A stretch of DNA of 64,000 bases from an uncultured Prevotella sp. (lineage in GTDB: Bacteria; Bacteroidota; Bacteroidia; Bacteroidales; Bacteroidaceae), in assembly GCA_905198745.1 (NCBI GenBank), contig CAJKDU010000006.1, forward strand, positions 9,870 through 73,869, given 5' to 3'. Positions 8,707-18,500 of the stretch are shown here, in pieces; position 1 is the stretch's first letter, and every line of letters starts with the position of its first letter. The position numbers were made by a program, and so were the translations under genes. A model generated the notes under the pieces. The model was not told where the DNA came from, did no database searches, and saw only the letters and a list, made by a program, of their open reading frames with translations.

Positions 8707-11553
8707 ATGAACAAGAAAAACATATATGCGCTGTCGTTGCTGGTAGGCTCTGTCCTGCCGGTAACAGCACAGACAGACAGTCTGTCTTTTGCCAAGCAGA
8801 AGATAGAGGTCGGCGCTAACAAAGACTTCACTCGTGACCAGTCTACAGCTGCTGTCACCATTATCAAGAGTGGCGACGTGAACAAACGTTCCGCCAAGAA
8901 TATAGGAAATTCTATCATCGGACAAGGTGGCAACGGCTTGGTGTCGCTTCAGAATGCCGGAACGTATTTCAGCAGCAATCCCACTTTCTATGTGCGCGGT
9001 TTGCAGAGCATCAGTTCCAGCTCTCCGCTTATCCTTGTCGATGGCATCGAGCGCAACATTACTGCAGTAGACCCCTCGGAGGTTGACCATGTGGCCATAC
9101 TCAAGGATGCAGCAGCCGTGGCTCTCTACGGCAACAAAGGCATTAACGGAGTCGTGGAGATTGTCACCAAGCGAGGTAAGTATAATGCGCGTGAGATTAC
9201 GGTCAACTATGACCATCTGTTCAATTATCAGATTGATCGACCCAAGTTCATCAATGCCCAGACTTATGCCAAGGCCATGAATGAGGCAGTGGGCTATGAG
9301 TCTCCCGGCAAGGTGAAATACACACCTGCTGAGGTGGAGGCCTTCGGTAGCGGAAAATTCCCCGATCTCTATCCCAACGTAAACTGGGTGGACGAAACCT
9401 TCCGTCATCACGGGGTTACCAACAAAATAGGTGCCGAAGTGACTGGCGGTGGCGACAAGTTCCGTTACTACACAGGCATCAACTTGCTGTCTGACAAGGG
9501 ATTCATCAAGAATACCACAGACGACAACAACAATAATACGCAAGACAAGTATGTAAGAGCCAATCTTCGCATCAACTTGGATATAGACTTGACACCGACC
9601 ACTCTCTTGAAGGTGAATACCTTGGGCATGCTGAGTGAAATGTCACGTCCCGGCGGCGAAAGCCTAAACCTCTGGAGCTTGCCTTATTCGCTTCCTTCTG
9701 CAGCCTTCCCGATCAAGTTCAAGAGTACAGGCGATTGGGGTGGCAGTTCTACATGGTCGGGTGTGAACAACCCGATAGCTAACACTGCTGGTGCAGCCTA
9801 CTATAAAATCCATGAGCGCGCACTCTTTGCCGACATGACACTCAAGCAGGATTTGGGCATGTTCTGGAAGGGCTTGAGTGCTACAGCACGTATGGGCTAT
9901 GACACCTATTCCACCATTTACGAAGACCATAGTAAGGATTTCGTTTATGGCTTCTACGCTCCATCTTCCTGGGCAGACGGCACACCGACAGCAGGCGCAT
10001 ACTCCACTGGCGGCAAGGCCGGCACCCAAGGTACTGGTGCCAATACGAAGGCTTATGAGCGTCGGTTCCATTTTGACGGAGGCTTGAATTTCGAACGCTA
10101 TATCACACCTCTGGATTACCTCTTCTCTTCATTGAAATATGTCTATGAGTATGAAGACTATACAGGTCTGAACACAACCGTATACCGCCAGAATGCCACA
10201 TGGCTTACGCATTATGCCTATAAGAACCGCTACATTGCAGAGATGGCTATGGTGTTGACTGGTTCCAGCCGTTTGGCTCCTGGCGACAAGTGGTCGTTCG
10301 CTCCCACCTTCAGTGGCGCTTGGGTAGCCAGCAATGAAAACTGGATGAAGAATGTGAAGTGGGTGAACTTCTTGAAGTTCCGCGCTTCTTATGGCCGCAT
10401 AAATGCAGATTATCTGCCAGGTTCCAATATGGATGTCTGGACCTATTACACACAGTATTACACCACCAATGGCGTGACCTATCCTTTCGATTCAGGTTAT
10501 GGTTCTTCGTTCGGCGGTACGACCATCGGCCAGTTGGCAACAGCCAATCCTACTCACGAGAAGTCTGACAAGTACAACATCGGTCTGGATGCCACACTCT
10601 TCGGTGGTCTCGATTTGCAGATTGACGCCTACTATCAGCGTCGTTCAGATATCTGGTGCGATGGCTCGAGTGTCTATGGTGCCATTATCGGAAGTACCAA
10701 ATCAGACCAGTCGTTCGGCGCTCCTTATGTGAACCAGGGACGTGTCAATCACTGGGGCTTTGAGGCCGCTGCCGACTACACCCACAAATTCGGTGAGGTG
10801 CAGTTCAACATCGGTGCCACGGTAGCGCTCAACAAGAGCAAGATTAAGGATATGGCTGAAGAACCGAGAGCCTACAGCAATCTGGTGCGCACAGGTAGTC
10901 CCATCAGCTATATTTCCGGATTGAAAGCCATCGGACTTTTCCAGAGCAAGGAAGAAATAGCCAACAGCCCGACGCAGACTTTCGGCGATGTGCTTCCCGG
11001 CGACATCAAGTATGAGGATGTGAACCATGACGGCAAGATTGACAACAACGACTATGTACGCATCGGCCACAGCACTGTTTGTCCTGAACTTTACTACACT
11101 TGCCATATAGGTGCCGAGTGGAAAGGTTTTGGATTCGACGCCATGTTCCAGGGAGTCGGCAGATATTCAGCCATGCTCAACACATCTGGTTATTACTGGG
11201 GATTGGTCAACAACACCTCTCTCTCTCAGTATGTGTATGACAATCGCTGGACGGAGCAGAATCCTAACGCCGAGTTCCCTCGCTTGAGCAGTTCTTCCAA
11301 TAAGAACAACTATGTGGCAAGTACCTTCTGGCTTCGTGACCGTTCTTTCTTCAAGCTTCGCAATGTGGAAGTTTACTACAACTTCTCCAAGAATCTCTTG
11401 AAACAGACTGGTTTCATCAATGCTGCCAAGTTGTATGTACGTGGTACAGACCTCTTCACGCTTGATCACCTCAATTCGGTTGATGCAGAATACTTCGGTA
11501 CTGCCAGCCCATTGACCCGTAGTGTGATTGTGGGAGCGTCGGTAACTTTCTAA
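8707..11553 (+). CDS. SusC-like TonB-dependent receptor (second pair), lacking the N-terminal CarboxypepD-like domain
   Basis: A 948-residue receptor. After a short signal peptide (ALSLLVGSVLPVTAQ) it goes almost directly to the plug (STAAVTIIKSGDV, VRGLQSISSSSPLILVDG, NKGINGVVEIVTKRG), so the beta-sandwich extension present in the first SusC is missing. The barrel follows and ends GASVTF with the usual terminal Phe. Near the C-terminus, TFWLRDRSFFKLRNVEVYY is typical of SusC. It follows the first SusD by 32 bp and precedes a second SusD by 22 bp, so the two pairs are probably co-transcribed. The pairs are divergent in sequence and may take different oligosaccharide lengths. Confidence 0.93.
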   Translation: MNKKNIYALSLLVGSVLPVTAQTDSLSFAKQKIEVGANKDFTRDQSTAAVTIIKSGDVNKRSAKNIGNSIIGQGGNGLVSLQNAGTYFSSNPTFYVRGLQSISSSSPLILVDGIERNITAVDPSEVDHVAILKDAAAVALYGNKGINGVVEIVTKRGKYNAREITVNYDHLFNYQIDRPKFINAQTYAKAMNEAVGYESPGKVKYTPAEVEAFGSGKFPDLYPNVNWVDETFRHHGVTNKIGAEVTGGGDKFRYYTGINLLSDKGFIKNTTDDNNNNTQDKYVRANLRINLDIDLTPTTLLKVNTLGMLSEMSRPGGESLNLWSLPYSLPSAAFPIKFKSTGDWGGSSTWSGVNNPIANTAGAAYYKIHERALFADMTLKQDLGMFWKGLSATARMGYDTYSTIYEDHSKDFVYGFYAPSSWADGTPTAGAYSTGGKAGTQGTGANTKAYERRFHFDGGLNFERYITPLDYLFSSLKYVYEYEDYTGLNTTVYRQNATWLTHYAYKNRYIAEMAMVLTGSSRLAPGDKWSFAPTFSGAWVASNENWMKNVKWVNFLKFRASYGRINADYLPGSNMDVWTYYTQYYTTNGVTYPFDSGYGSSFGGTTIGQLATANPTHEKSDKYNIGLDATLFGGLDLQIDAYYQRRSDIWCDGSSVYGAIIGSTKSDQSFGAPYVNQGRVNHWGFEAAADYTHKFGEVQFNIGATVALNKSKIKDMAEEPRAYSNLVRTGSPISYISGLKAIGLFQSKEEIANSPTQTFGDVLPGDIKYEDVNHDGKIDNNDYVRIGHSTVCPELYYTCHIGAEWKGFGFDAMFQGVGRYSAMLNTSGYYWGLVNNTSLSQYVYDNRWTEQNPNAEFPRLSSSSNKNNYVASTFWLRDRSFFKLRNVEVYYNFSKNLLKQTGFINAAKLYVRGTDLFTLDHLNSVDAEYFGTASPLTRSVIVGASVTF

Positions 11554-11575
11554 ACAAGTTTAAAAAGATAAGATT

Positions 11576-13279
11576 ATGAAACTGAAAAATATATTATTCG
11601 CCACCACATTGGGCGTAACGGCCTTGAGTTCCTGTTCAGACAAGATGGACTACAAGGAATACAATGGCTATGATGCGGAATATATCCAGAAGATGTTCAG
11701 TCGTGTGGGTGGTCTGATGACTTATATATATAGTGACTTTGACAATGATTGGGGCAACTATGGCGGTGCTGTGCTTGGTTCGGCGACCGACGAGTCTGTT
11801 TATTCGCATCCCGGTGCAGCCATAGAGGATTTCTATAATGGTTCCTGGAGCCCGACCAACGCTTACCAAAGTGTATGGAACACGGCATGGAACGGAATTT
11901 CCTATTGCAATTTGGTTCTCGACAAGTTCATGGGTCTTACCTTTCCTGAATACACACTCGATGTGCACTATAAGGAAGAGATGGCACAGTATAAGAACTA
12001 TGAGTATGAGGCACGCTTTGCCAGAGCCTATTTCTATTTTGAATTGGTGCGCCAGTACAAGAATGTGCCTTTGAAACTACATGATATGACGGCGGACGAA
12101 GCCAACAAACTTCCTCAGTCGTCTTCAGACGAAGTGTTCAAGTTTATTGATGATGAATGTGCCGAGATTCAAGACAAAATCGTAAAGGATTACACCGCTG
12201 TGGGTTATCCTTCTGTGGCTGAAACTGGCCGTGCCGGCAAGTTGGCAGTTATGGCACTCCGTGCCCGTGCAGCCCTTTACCATGCCAGTCCGCTGTTCAA
12301 TACAAACAATGACAAGACCTTGTGGTTCACGGCAGCCAAACTTTGCCAGGACGTACTCGATGAAGCTCAGAACGAAGGCAAGTCGCTCGCCAGGGATTAC
12401 AGCAAACTCTTCCTGGCCGATGGTATGAAGGATGTGGACACACAAAAGGAATTCATCTTCGGTAGCCGTTCTACTACAGCCCGCAATACTTTTGAGAAGT
12501 ATAACTTCCCAATTGGTATGGAGAATGCAGGCGGTGGAAACTGCCCTACACAGAACCTTGTGGATGCTTTTGAAATGAGCAATGGTAAGGCCATCAATGA
12601 AGAGGGAAGCGGTTATGACCCGCAGAATCCTTACAGCAATCGCGACAAGCGTCTGTCCTGGATTGTGGCTTGCAATGGAGAGCAATGGCCTAATTCCATC
12701 AAATCTCCATTGGAAACGTATGTTGGCGGAGCTAACTCCTCAAGTGTGACCTATGGCACACCTACCAGCTATTATCTGAAGAAGTATGTGAACCCGACAC
12801 TGGTGATCGGCAACACGAACCCTGGTACTGCCGCACACATTTGGGTCATCTTCCGCTTGGCAGAGTTCTATCTTGATTATGCCGAGGCCGTGATGAATTT
12901 CACTGGCGACGGCTATACCAAGCCTCAGGGCCTGAAGTATACAGCAGCCCAAGCCATCAATGTGGTTCGCAAGCGTGCTGGCCAGCCCGATATGGAAACA
13001 GGTCTTGCTTTTGACCAGTTCAAGAAAAAATATGAAAACGAGCGTTTCGTGGAACTCGCCTTTGAGGGACACCGTTTCTTCGACCTCCGTCGCTGGAAGA
13101 ATGCCCCTGAATATCTTACAACTATTCGCAAGATGACCATCACAAAGGCTGATGACGGCACACTGACATTTACCCCGGGTGTGCTTGAAACCCGCACATG
13201 GGAGAACAAATGGTATCTGTTCCCGTTCCCCCAGAAAGACGTGCTCAATTGCGGATACACACAGAATGAGGGTTGGTAA
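11576..13279 (+). CDS. SusD-like lipoprotein (second pair)
   Basis: A 567-residue RagB/SusD protein with lipobox TALSSC followed by SDKMD. SusD hallmarks are NAYQSVWNTAWNGISYCN, ARAYFYFELVRQYKNVPL, FRLAEFYLDYAEAV, INVVRKRAGQPD, NERFVELAFEGHRFFDLRRW and FPFPQKDVLNC near the end. The length is ordinary for SusD. It would cap the second SusC at the cell surface. A perfect 12-bp hairpin follows 12 bp after the stop. Confidence 0.95.
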   Translation: MKLKNILFATTLGVTALSSCSDKMDYKEYNGYDAEYIQKMFSRVGGLMTYIYSDFDNDWGNYGGAVLGSATDESVYSHPGAAIEDFYNGSWSPTNAYQSVWNTAWNGISYCNLVLDKFMGLTFPEYTLDVHYKEEMAQYKNYEYEARFARAYFYFELVRQYKNVPLKLHDMTADEANKLPQSSSDEVFKFIDDECAEIQDKIVKDYTAVGYPSVAETGRAGKLAVMALRARAALYHASPLFNTNNDKTLWFTAAKLCQDVLDEAQNEGKSLARDYSKLFLADGMKDVDTQKEFIFGSRSTTARNTFEKYNFPIGMENAGGGNCPTQNLVDAFEMSNGKAINEEGSGYDPQNPYSNRDKRLSWIVACNGEQWPNSIKSPLETYVGGANSSSVTYGTPTSYYLKKYVNPTLVIGNTNPGTAAHIWVIFRLAEFYLDYAEAVMNFTGDGYTKPQGLKYTAAQAINVVRKRAGQPDMETGLAFDQFKKKYENERFVELAFEGHRFFDLRRWKNAPEYLTTIRKMTITKADDGTLTFTPGVLETRTWENKWYLFPFPQKDVLNCGYTQNEGW

Positions 13280-13291
13280 AAACATAACTTG

Positions 13292-13319
13292 ATGGGTTGG
13301 GGATTGTTCCCCAACCCAT
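13292..13319 (+). terminator. Hairpin after the second susD
   Basis: Perfect 12-bp arms ATGGGTTGGGGA and TCCCCAACCCAT with a 4-nt loop. No T-tract follows, so it may stabilise or process the mRNA, or terminate weakly, rather than stop transcription fully. Confidence 0.6.
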
Positions 13320-13363
13320 ATATAACAACGAATCATTATTTATAAATTCTAAAATCAAGAACT

Positions 13364-15406
13364 ATGAGAAAGTTTTATCTCTTAATTGTGGCGCTCTGCG
13401 TGATGGCATTGAGCGCACAGGCTGGTGTCAAGGTTCTTTACAACCAAAACTACCAGACAGTATCTGATGCTTCGGCCTCAGGATGGGTAGGTCAGGTGTC
13501 TGACGGCTTATCTATAGGCAGCACTGATGACGGTACAAAGTTCGTACAGTATTCTACAGGAGCCAACAACGACCGTTCTGCCCATTTGATTTGGGGCAGC
13601 GACTTGCTGTCGGGCATTTCTTCTTATACATTGACTTTTTATTTCAACATTATTCAGTTTGGCCAAAATCACACTACCAGTGAAATAGCCGTTATGTCGA
13701 ATGAAAACACTTGCGTCGATGGCCCTAACTCCAATTTCCGTTACCCGTATATCACCAAGAACAAGGCCAATGAGGTGAACAACAACTGGCTCTTTGATTT
13801 GACACAGTTGGCACAATATGACGCTGACAACAAACAAACAGGTATTTCGGCAACGGGTGACCAGCCTTTCGCAGTCAATGGTGATTCTACCAATACGGTT
13901 AATTTGACTGCTGGAATGTTCTATTGCGTAACATTGAATGTAGATACAGAGGCAAAAACTGTAGAATATGATGTGTCAACTGTAGCCGGTAATAACGTGA
14001 CATCAGGTGTTTATGAGGTGAAAGACGATCGCAACATGAGTGCTACCGGTCTTTATTACTTAGGTGGCCGCTACCAGAATATCGCTCGATTCACTGAAAT
14101 CAATATCCAGACTGAGGTTGCCGGAGATTTCGCCAACAAGCCAACTGCTTCCTTGACTGGTATCAACAACCATCAGCGTGTTTACAATTTAGGTTTCATG
14201 GAAGGTGAAACACTCCATTATATTTATAATGGTGGTGAGGAGCAAATTATTTCTTACGATGATTGTGACGGAAACTATGTTTGGAGCAACAACCCCAACT
14301 ATGATCCTGAAAAGGAGGATGCCGTTACAGACGCTTGTTCTAATGGTACCTTGGAAATCTGGACAACTGTGGGCGATGCGGCATCTGAACATGAGACTGT
14401 TGAAGTGTCCAATGACCTGGTTGCCTTGCCTGAAGTAACTGCAGACATTGTGAAAGTGGAAGTGGGCTTTGGCAAGACCTATAAACTGACTGCAAGCAAT
14501 GCAGACGTGCCTTTGCAGCCTACACTTTTCCTCGATTATACCTTTACTCCGGAAAGTGGTGATGTATTGACAGGTAAGAACTTGGCTTCAGGTTCTGAAG
14601 TGACACTTCCTGGCAAGGGCATTCTCACAGTCACAACAAAGACATTGGGTTATGCATCTGCAACCACAACCATAGAGAACAATATCGAGTATGAAATCTC
14701 TAAAGATTTCAATTTCGCCCACATGGGTGAGGCAGATTTCAGCAAGGCTGGTTTCTCTGCAGATGGCAATGTTACCGGTAACTATGCCACTTATGGACGC
14801 CTTTACTATTATGATGCCGCCAGCTATGGTGAGACAGAAGAAGAGCACAAGGCTGCTAAGATGACATATAGCGAGATTCCTCAGTTCACCAAGAAATCTT
14901 CAGAGTTTACAGACGGTGTTCTTGTTGATGGTGTTACATTTACAGCTATTCCTTCAGTAAACGTCCACTTCTATCAAGGCGTAGGCGTGGTTCTTGAAGG
15001 AAGAAAGGGCGATTACATGACTGGTAATTGGATTTCCTCTCTTTATCTTACTGTAGACGGTACACAGGAAAGTGACATTGTGGCTGTAAGTGGTTATAAA
15101 AACTATGGTTCTAATGCATTGCATCCTGTTGTTGCCGACCAGGCTGCTTTCCTTGCAAGCGACAATGCTCCTGTAATAAGCATTCTGAAGGGCACCGACC
15201 AGATCGGTCTTTACCGCATTTCTGACTGCTTGGCTCGTATTTGCGTCTACAGCGTGAAGGGTGGAGCAGGCATCAAGGATGTGAATGCTGCTGAGAAGGT
15301 GGCCAAGGACGATGTTTACTACACTATCAGCGGTGTTAAACTTCCTGCACGACCAACCCAGAAGGGCATCTACATCAAGAATGGCAAGGCAGTAGTAATC
15401 AAGTAA
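13364..15406 (+). CDS. Secreted protein of unknown function with T9SS-like C-terminal tail
   Basis: I do not recognise the body of this 680-residue protein. It has a signal peptide ending LSAQA (about residue 20) and no lipobox. The sequence is rich in beta-strand segments separated by Asn/Asp/Gly turns. The C-terminus (YYTISGVKLPA, then KGIYIKNGKAVVIK) resembles the short type-A tails of T9SS cargo in Prevotella. It sits where a surface glycan-binding protein (SusE/F position) normally lies, directly after the second SusD and before the PL11 lyase. That place plus the tail suggest a surface-exposed glycan-binding or degrading protein, but no catalytic motif was found. A terminator-like hairpin follows the gene. 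Confidence 0.75.
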   Translation: MRKFYLLIVALCVMALSAQAGVKVLYNQNYQTVSDASASGWVGQVSDGLSIGSTDDGTKFVQYSTGANNDRSAHLIWGSDLLSGISSYTLTFYFNIIQFGQNHTTSEIAVMSNENTCVDGPNSNFRYPYITKNKANEVNNNWLFDLTQLAQYDADNKQTGISATGDQPFAVNGDSTNTVNLTAGMFYCVTLNVDTEAKTVEYDVSTVAGNNVTSGVYEVKDDRNMSATGLYYLGGRYQNIARFTEINIQTEVAGDFANKPTASLTGINNHQRVYNLGFMEGETLHYIYNGGEEQIISYDDCDGNYVWSNNPNYDPEKEDAVTDACSNGTLEIWTTVGDAASEHETVEVSNDLVALPEVTADIVKVEVGFGKTYKLTASNADVPLQPTLFLDYTFTPESGDVLTGKNLASGSEVTLPGKGILTVTTKTLGYASATTTIENNIEYEISKDFNFAHMGEADFSKAGFSADGNVTGNYATYGRLYYYDAASYGETEEEHKAAKMTYSEIPQFTKKSSEFTDGVLVDGVTFTAIPSVNVHFYQGVGVVLEGRKGDYMTGNWISSLYLTVDGTQESDIVAVSGYKNYGSNALHPVVADQAAFLASDNAPVISILKGTDQIGLYRISDCLARICVYSVKGGAGIKDVNAAEKVAKDDVYYTISGVKLPARPTQKGIYIKNGKAVVIK

Positions 15407-15452
15407 TGATATGAATTATTCTGTGAAATGCAGAATTTAGAATAATAATCCA

Positions 15453-15492
15453 TTCCGGGAGGGTAAGTCATGAAAAGCATACCTTCCCGGGA
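15453..15492 (+). terminator. Rho-independent terminator or attenuator before the PL11 gene
   Basis: Arms TTCCGGGAGGGTA and TACCTTCCCGGGA pair almost completely (GU at two positions) and are followed by TTTTGTCTTT. It lies between the unknown secreted protein and the large PL11 gene, so it could lower expression of the genes behind it. Confidence 0.7.
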
Positions 15493-15518
15493 TTTTGTCT
15501 TTAAATAAACAAGTACGT

Positions 15519-18500
15519 ATGAAAAAGATTGTGACTACGGTAATGGCATTCCTGCTCACCATGTCGGCACAGGCACAGCGCACTGTCGACAAGCTGGATC
15601 ACGGTTTGGTGGCAGTGAAAACGTCGGGTGGCGTGTTTTGTTCCTGGCGTATCAATGGAGAGGAGTATTATGACGTGGCATATAACCTCTATCGTGATGG
15701 GGTGAAGCTCAACACCGAACCATTGACGGTTTCCAATTATACTGATGTGTCGGGTACTGTTTCAAGCAAGTACACTGTTAAAGCAGTGGTTAGAGGACAA
15801 GAACAAACCACTGCTTCTGCAGCTGTGACACCTTTGACTAACAATTATAAGGAAATCAAAATTGCCGAGGTACCATCCAATATTGACGGAAGAAACATTT
15901 CCGGTGACTATGAACCCAATGACGCCATTGTGGCTGATGTGGATGGAGACGGTGAGATGGAAATCTTGCTAAAACTCCGCAACACCAAAGATGCAGCCAA
16001 CAGTTACCCTGTTGAAGGTAAGGACTTTGATATTATACAGATATATAAGCAGAATGGCAAATTGTTGTGGTGGATTGACTGTGGACCGAATATGGTTGAC
16101 TTCCAAAGCAATGAAATCAATATTGCAGCTTATGACTGGGATCAAGACGGCAAGGCAGAATGTGTGCTCCGTGGAGCTGACGGTATGGTCATTCACATGG
16201 CTGACGGTACTACCAAGACCATTGGTGATGCCAGCGTGAACACACGTGGCGACTTGGTGCGTTCTTCTGCCATGACTTTCACCCATACAGGAGCTGAATA
16301 CCTTCTCTACCTCAACGGTGAAACCGGTAAACCTTATTCTGTCAGCGAATATCCGTTGAAACGGTTGGAGAGCGGCGAAACCAATTTGAAAAAGGCGTGG
16401 GGTGACGAATATGGTCATCGCAGTTCCAAGAACTTCTTTGGCGCTCCTTATCTTGACGGACGCAAACCGAGCATCTTCCTGGCACGTGGCATCTATACCC
16501 GTCATAAGATGATTGCTTACGATGTAGACCCCGCAACACATGAACTGAAGGAACGTTGGCGCTGGGTGAACAATACGCCGGGCAGTCCTTGGTATGGACA
16601 AGGCTACCACAACTATACCATAGCTGATGTGGATTGGGACGGAAGAGATGAGATCGTATTCGGTTCAATGGTGATAGACGACAACGGGCATGGACTGAGC
16701 ACCACAGGTCTTGGTCATGGCGATGCCCATCATGTTGGCGATTTCAATCCTTATGTTCATGGGCAGGAAATTGCAGCCTGCAACGAGGACCTTCCTTCCA
16801 ACAACTATCGTGATGCCACAACCAGCAAGATTTATTACCGCTTGGCAGGAGGTTCTGACGATGGTCGTTCCATGGCAGGTAATTTCACGGATGATGTCAT
16901 TGGCGGACAGTTCTACAGCGGTCATGAGAGCAGCTTGATTGGTTGCGTGTCCAATAAAAGTACAGGACTGCCCACCAACAATGTAACACTGAACTTCCGT
17001 ATCTATTGGGATGGTGATTTACTCGACGAGACATTTAATGGTATGGAAGTCCGTAATTCTGCGGGCGTTATCTATAAATATGGCAAGGGGAAAATTGAAA
17101 CCTTCACGGGTGTACTTACCAATAACGACACCAAGGCTACCCCCTGTTTCCAGGGCGACATCTTTGGCGATTGGCGTGAAGAGGTAATTATGCGTTCCGC
17201 CGACAACAAGAGCATACGCATCTATACCACCACTATACCTACGGAACATCGCAATTACACATTGTTGCATGATCCCCAGTATCGCAACGCCATGATAACC
17301 CAGATGAACGGCTACAACCCGACACCTCACGTGAGTTATTTCCTCGGTGAAAAGGAAGGCATCACCATGGCTCCTCCTGCACCTATCATGACCGACAAGA
17401 ATGAAGTGGCAAACGGCGGCAGTATCACCTCGGCTACCAACGACAAGCAAGTGATTCTTGCAGAGACGGGTGACGCCACTGTCAACGTGGCCGATGGTGC
17501 TTCTCCTTACATCTTCTTCGACAATGCTCCTACTTGGGTGCAGGGACATGACGACAATGACAACATTACGACCACAACTTATAAGCATACCCTTACAGGT
17601 GGCGCCTTTGCCGGTGAGATGCGACTCGTGAAACTGGGCGACGGTGAACTGACCTTGCCTACGGTAGAGCAGAAGTATACGGGCAATACCGAGGTGTGGG
17701 CAGGTACAGTCAATTTCAACGGAACCATGACCGGCAGTCATGTATGGTTGAACCGCTTCGCCGTTCTCAATTCTGACGGCGGCAAGTTCCCCAAAGGCAT
17801 TGAAGCCGATTATGGTGCCACGATACGTCCAGGTGGCGCATCAAAAGTGGGAAGGATAGAAACCAATGAACTGAAATTGAACTTCGGTTCCATCGTTGAG
17901 TTTGATATCGACGCCAATGGCAATGCCGACCAGTTGGTGGCAGACGCCATGAAGATAGAAAAGAAAGATTGGACTGATGGACCGGAGTATCTTGCTCCCC
18001 GTTTCAATTTCATTCTCCCGGAATCTCTTGTAGCAGGCACCTATCAGTTGGCCAAAGTAGGAAAGATTGATGGCGATTTGAAAGACATTGTCCTTACTGG
18101 AATGAAGGGACACAAGGCTTCTCTGAAGTATGAAAACGGTACGATTTCGCTTGTCGTGGAAGACATGCGTGCTGCAACATCTGTTGTTTGGACTGCCGAG
18201 GAAGACAATACTTGGCAATTGGCAGAAAAGAGCAACTTCAAGAAGCAGGCAGACAATGCTGCTGACGTTTTCGTGTCTGGTGATCATGTCATATTCAATG
18301 ATGAGGCCAAGAACACTACGGTGCAGTTGACGGATGATGTGGCTCCAGCAACCGTTGAGTTTGACAACAGTAATGCTGAATACACCTTGACCGGCAGTCA
18401 TTCACTTATTGACAATGTGGATATAGTCAAAAACGGTGACGGTAACGTGAACATTACGAATGAAAACACGTTCAAGGGGTCAGTTACGGTGAACAAGGGA

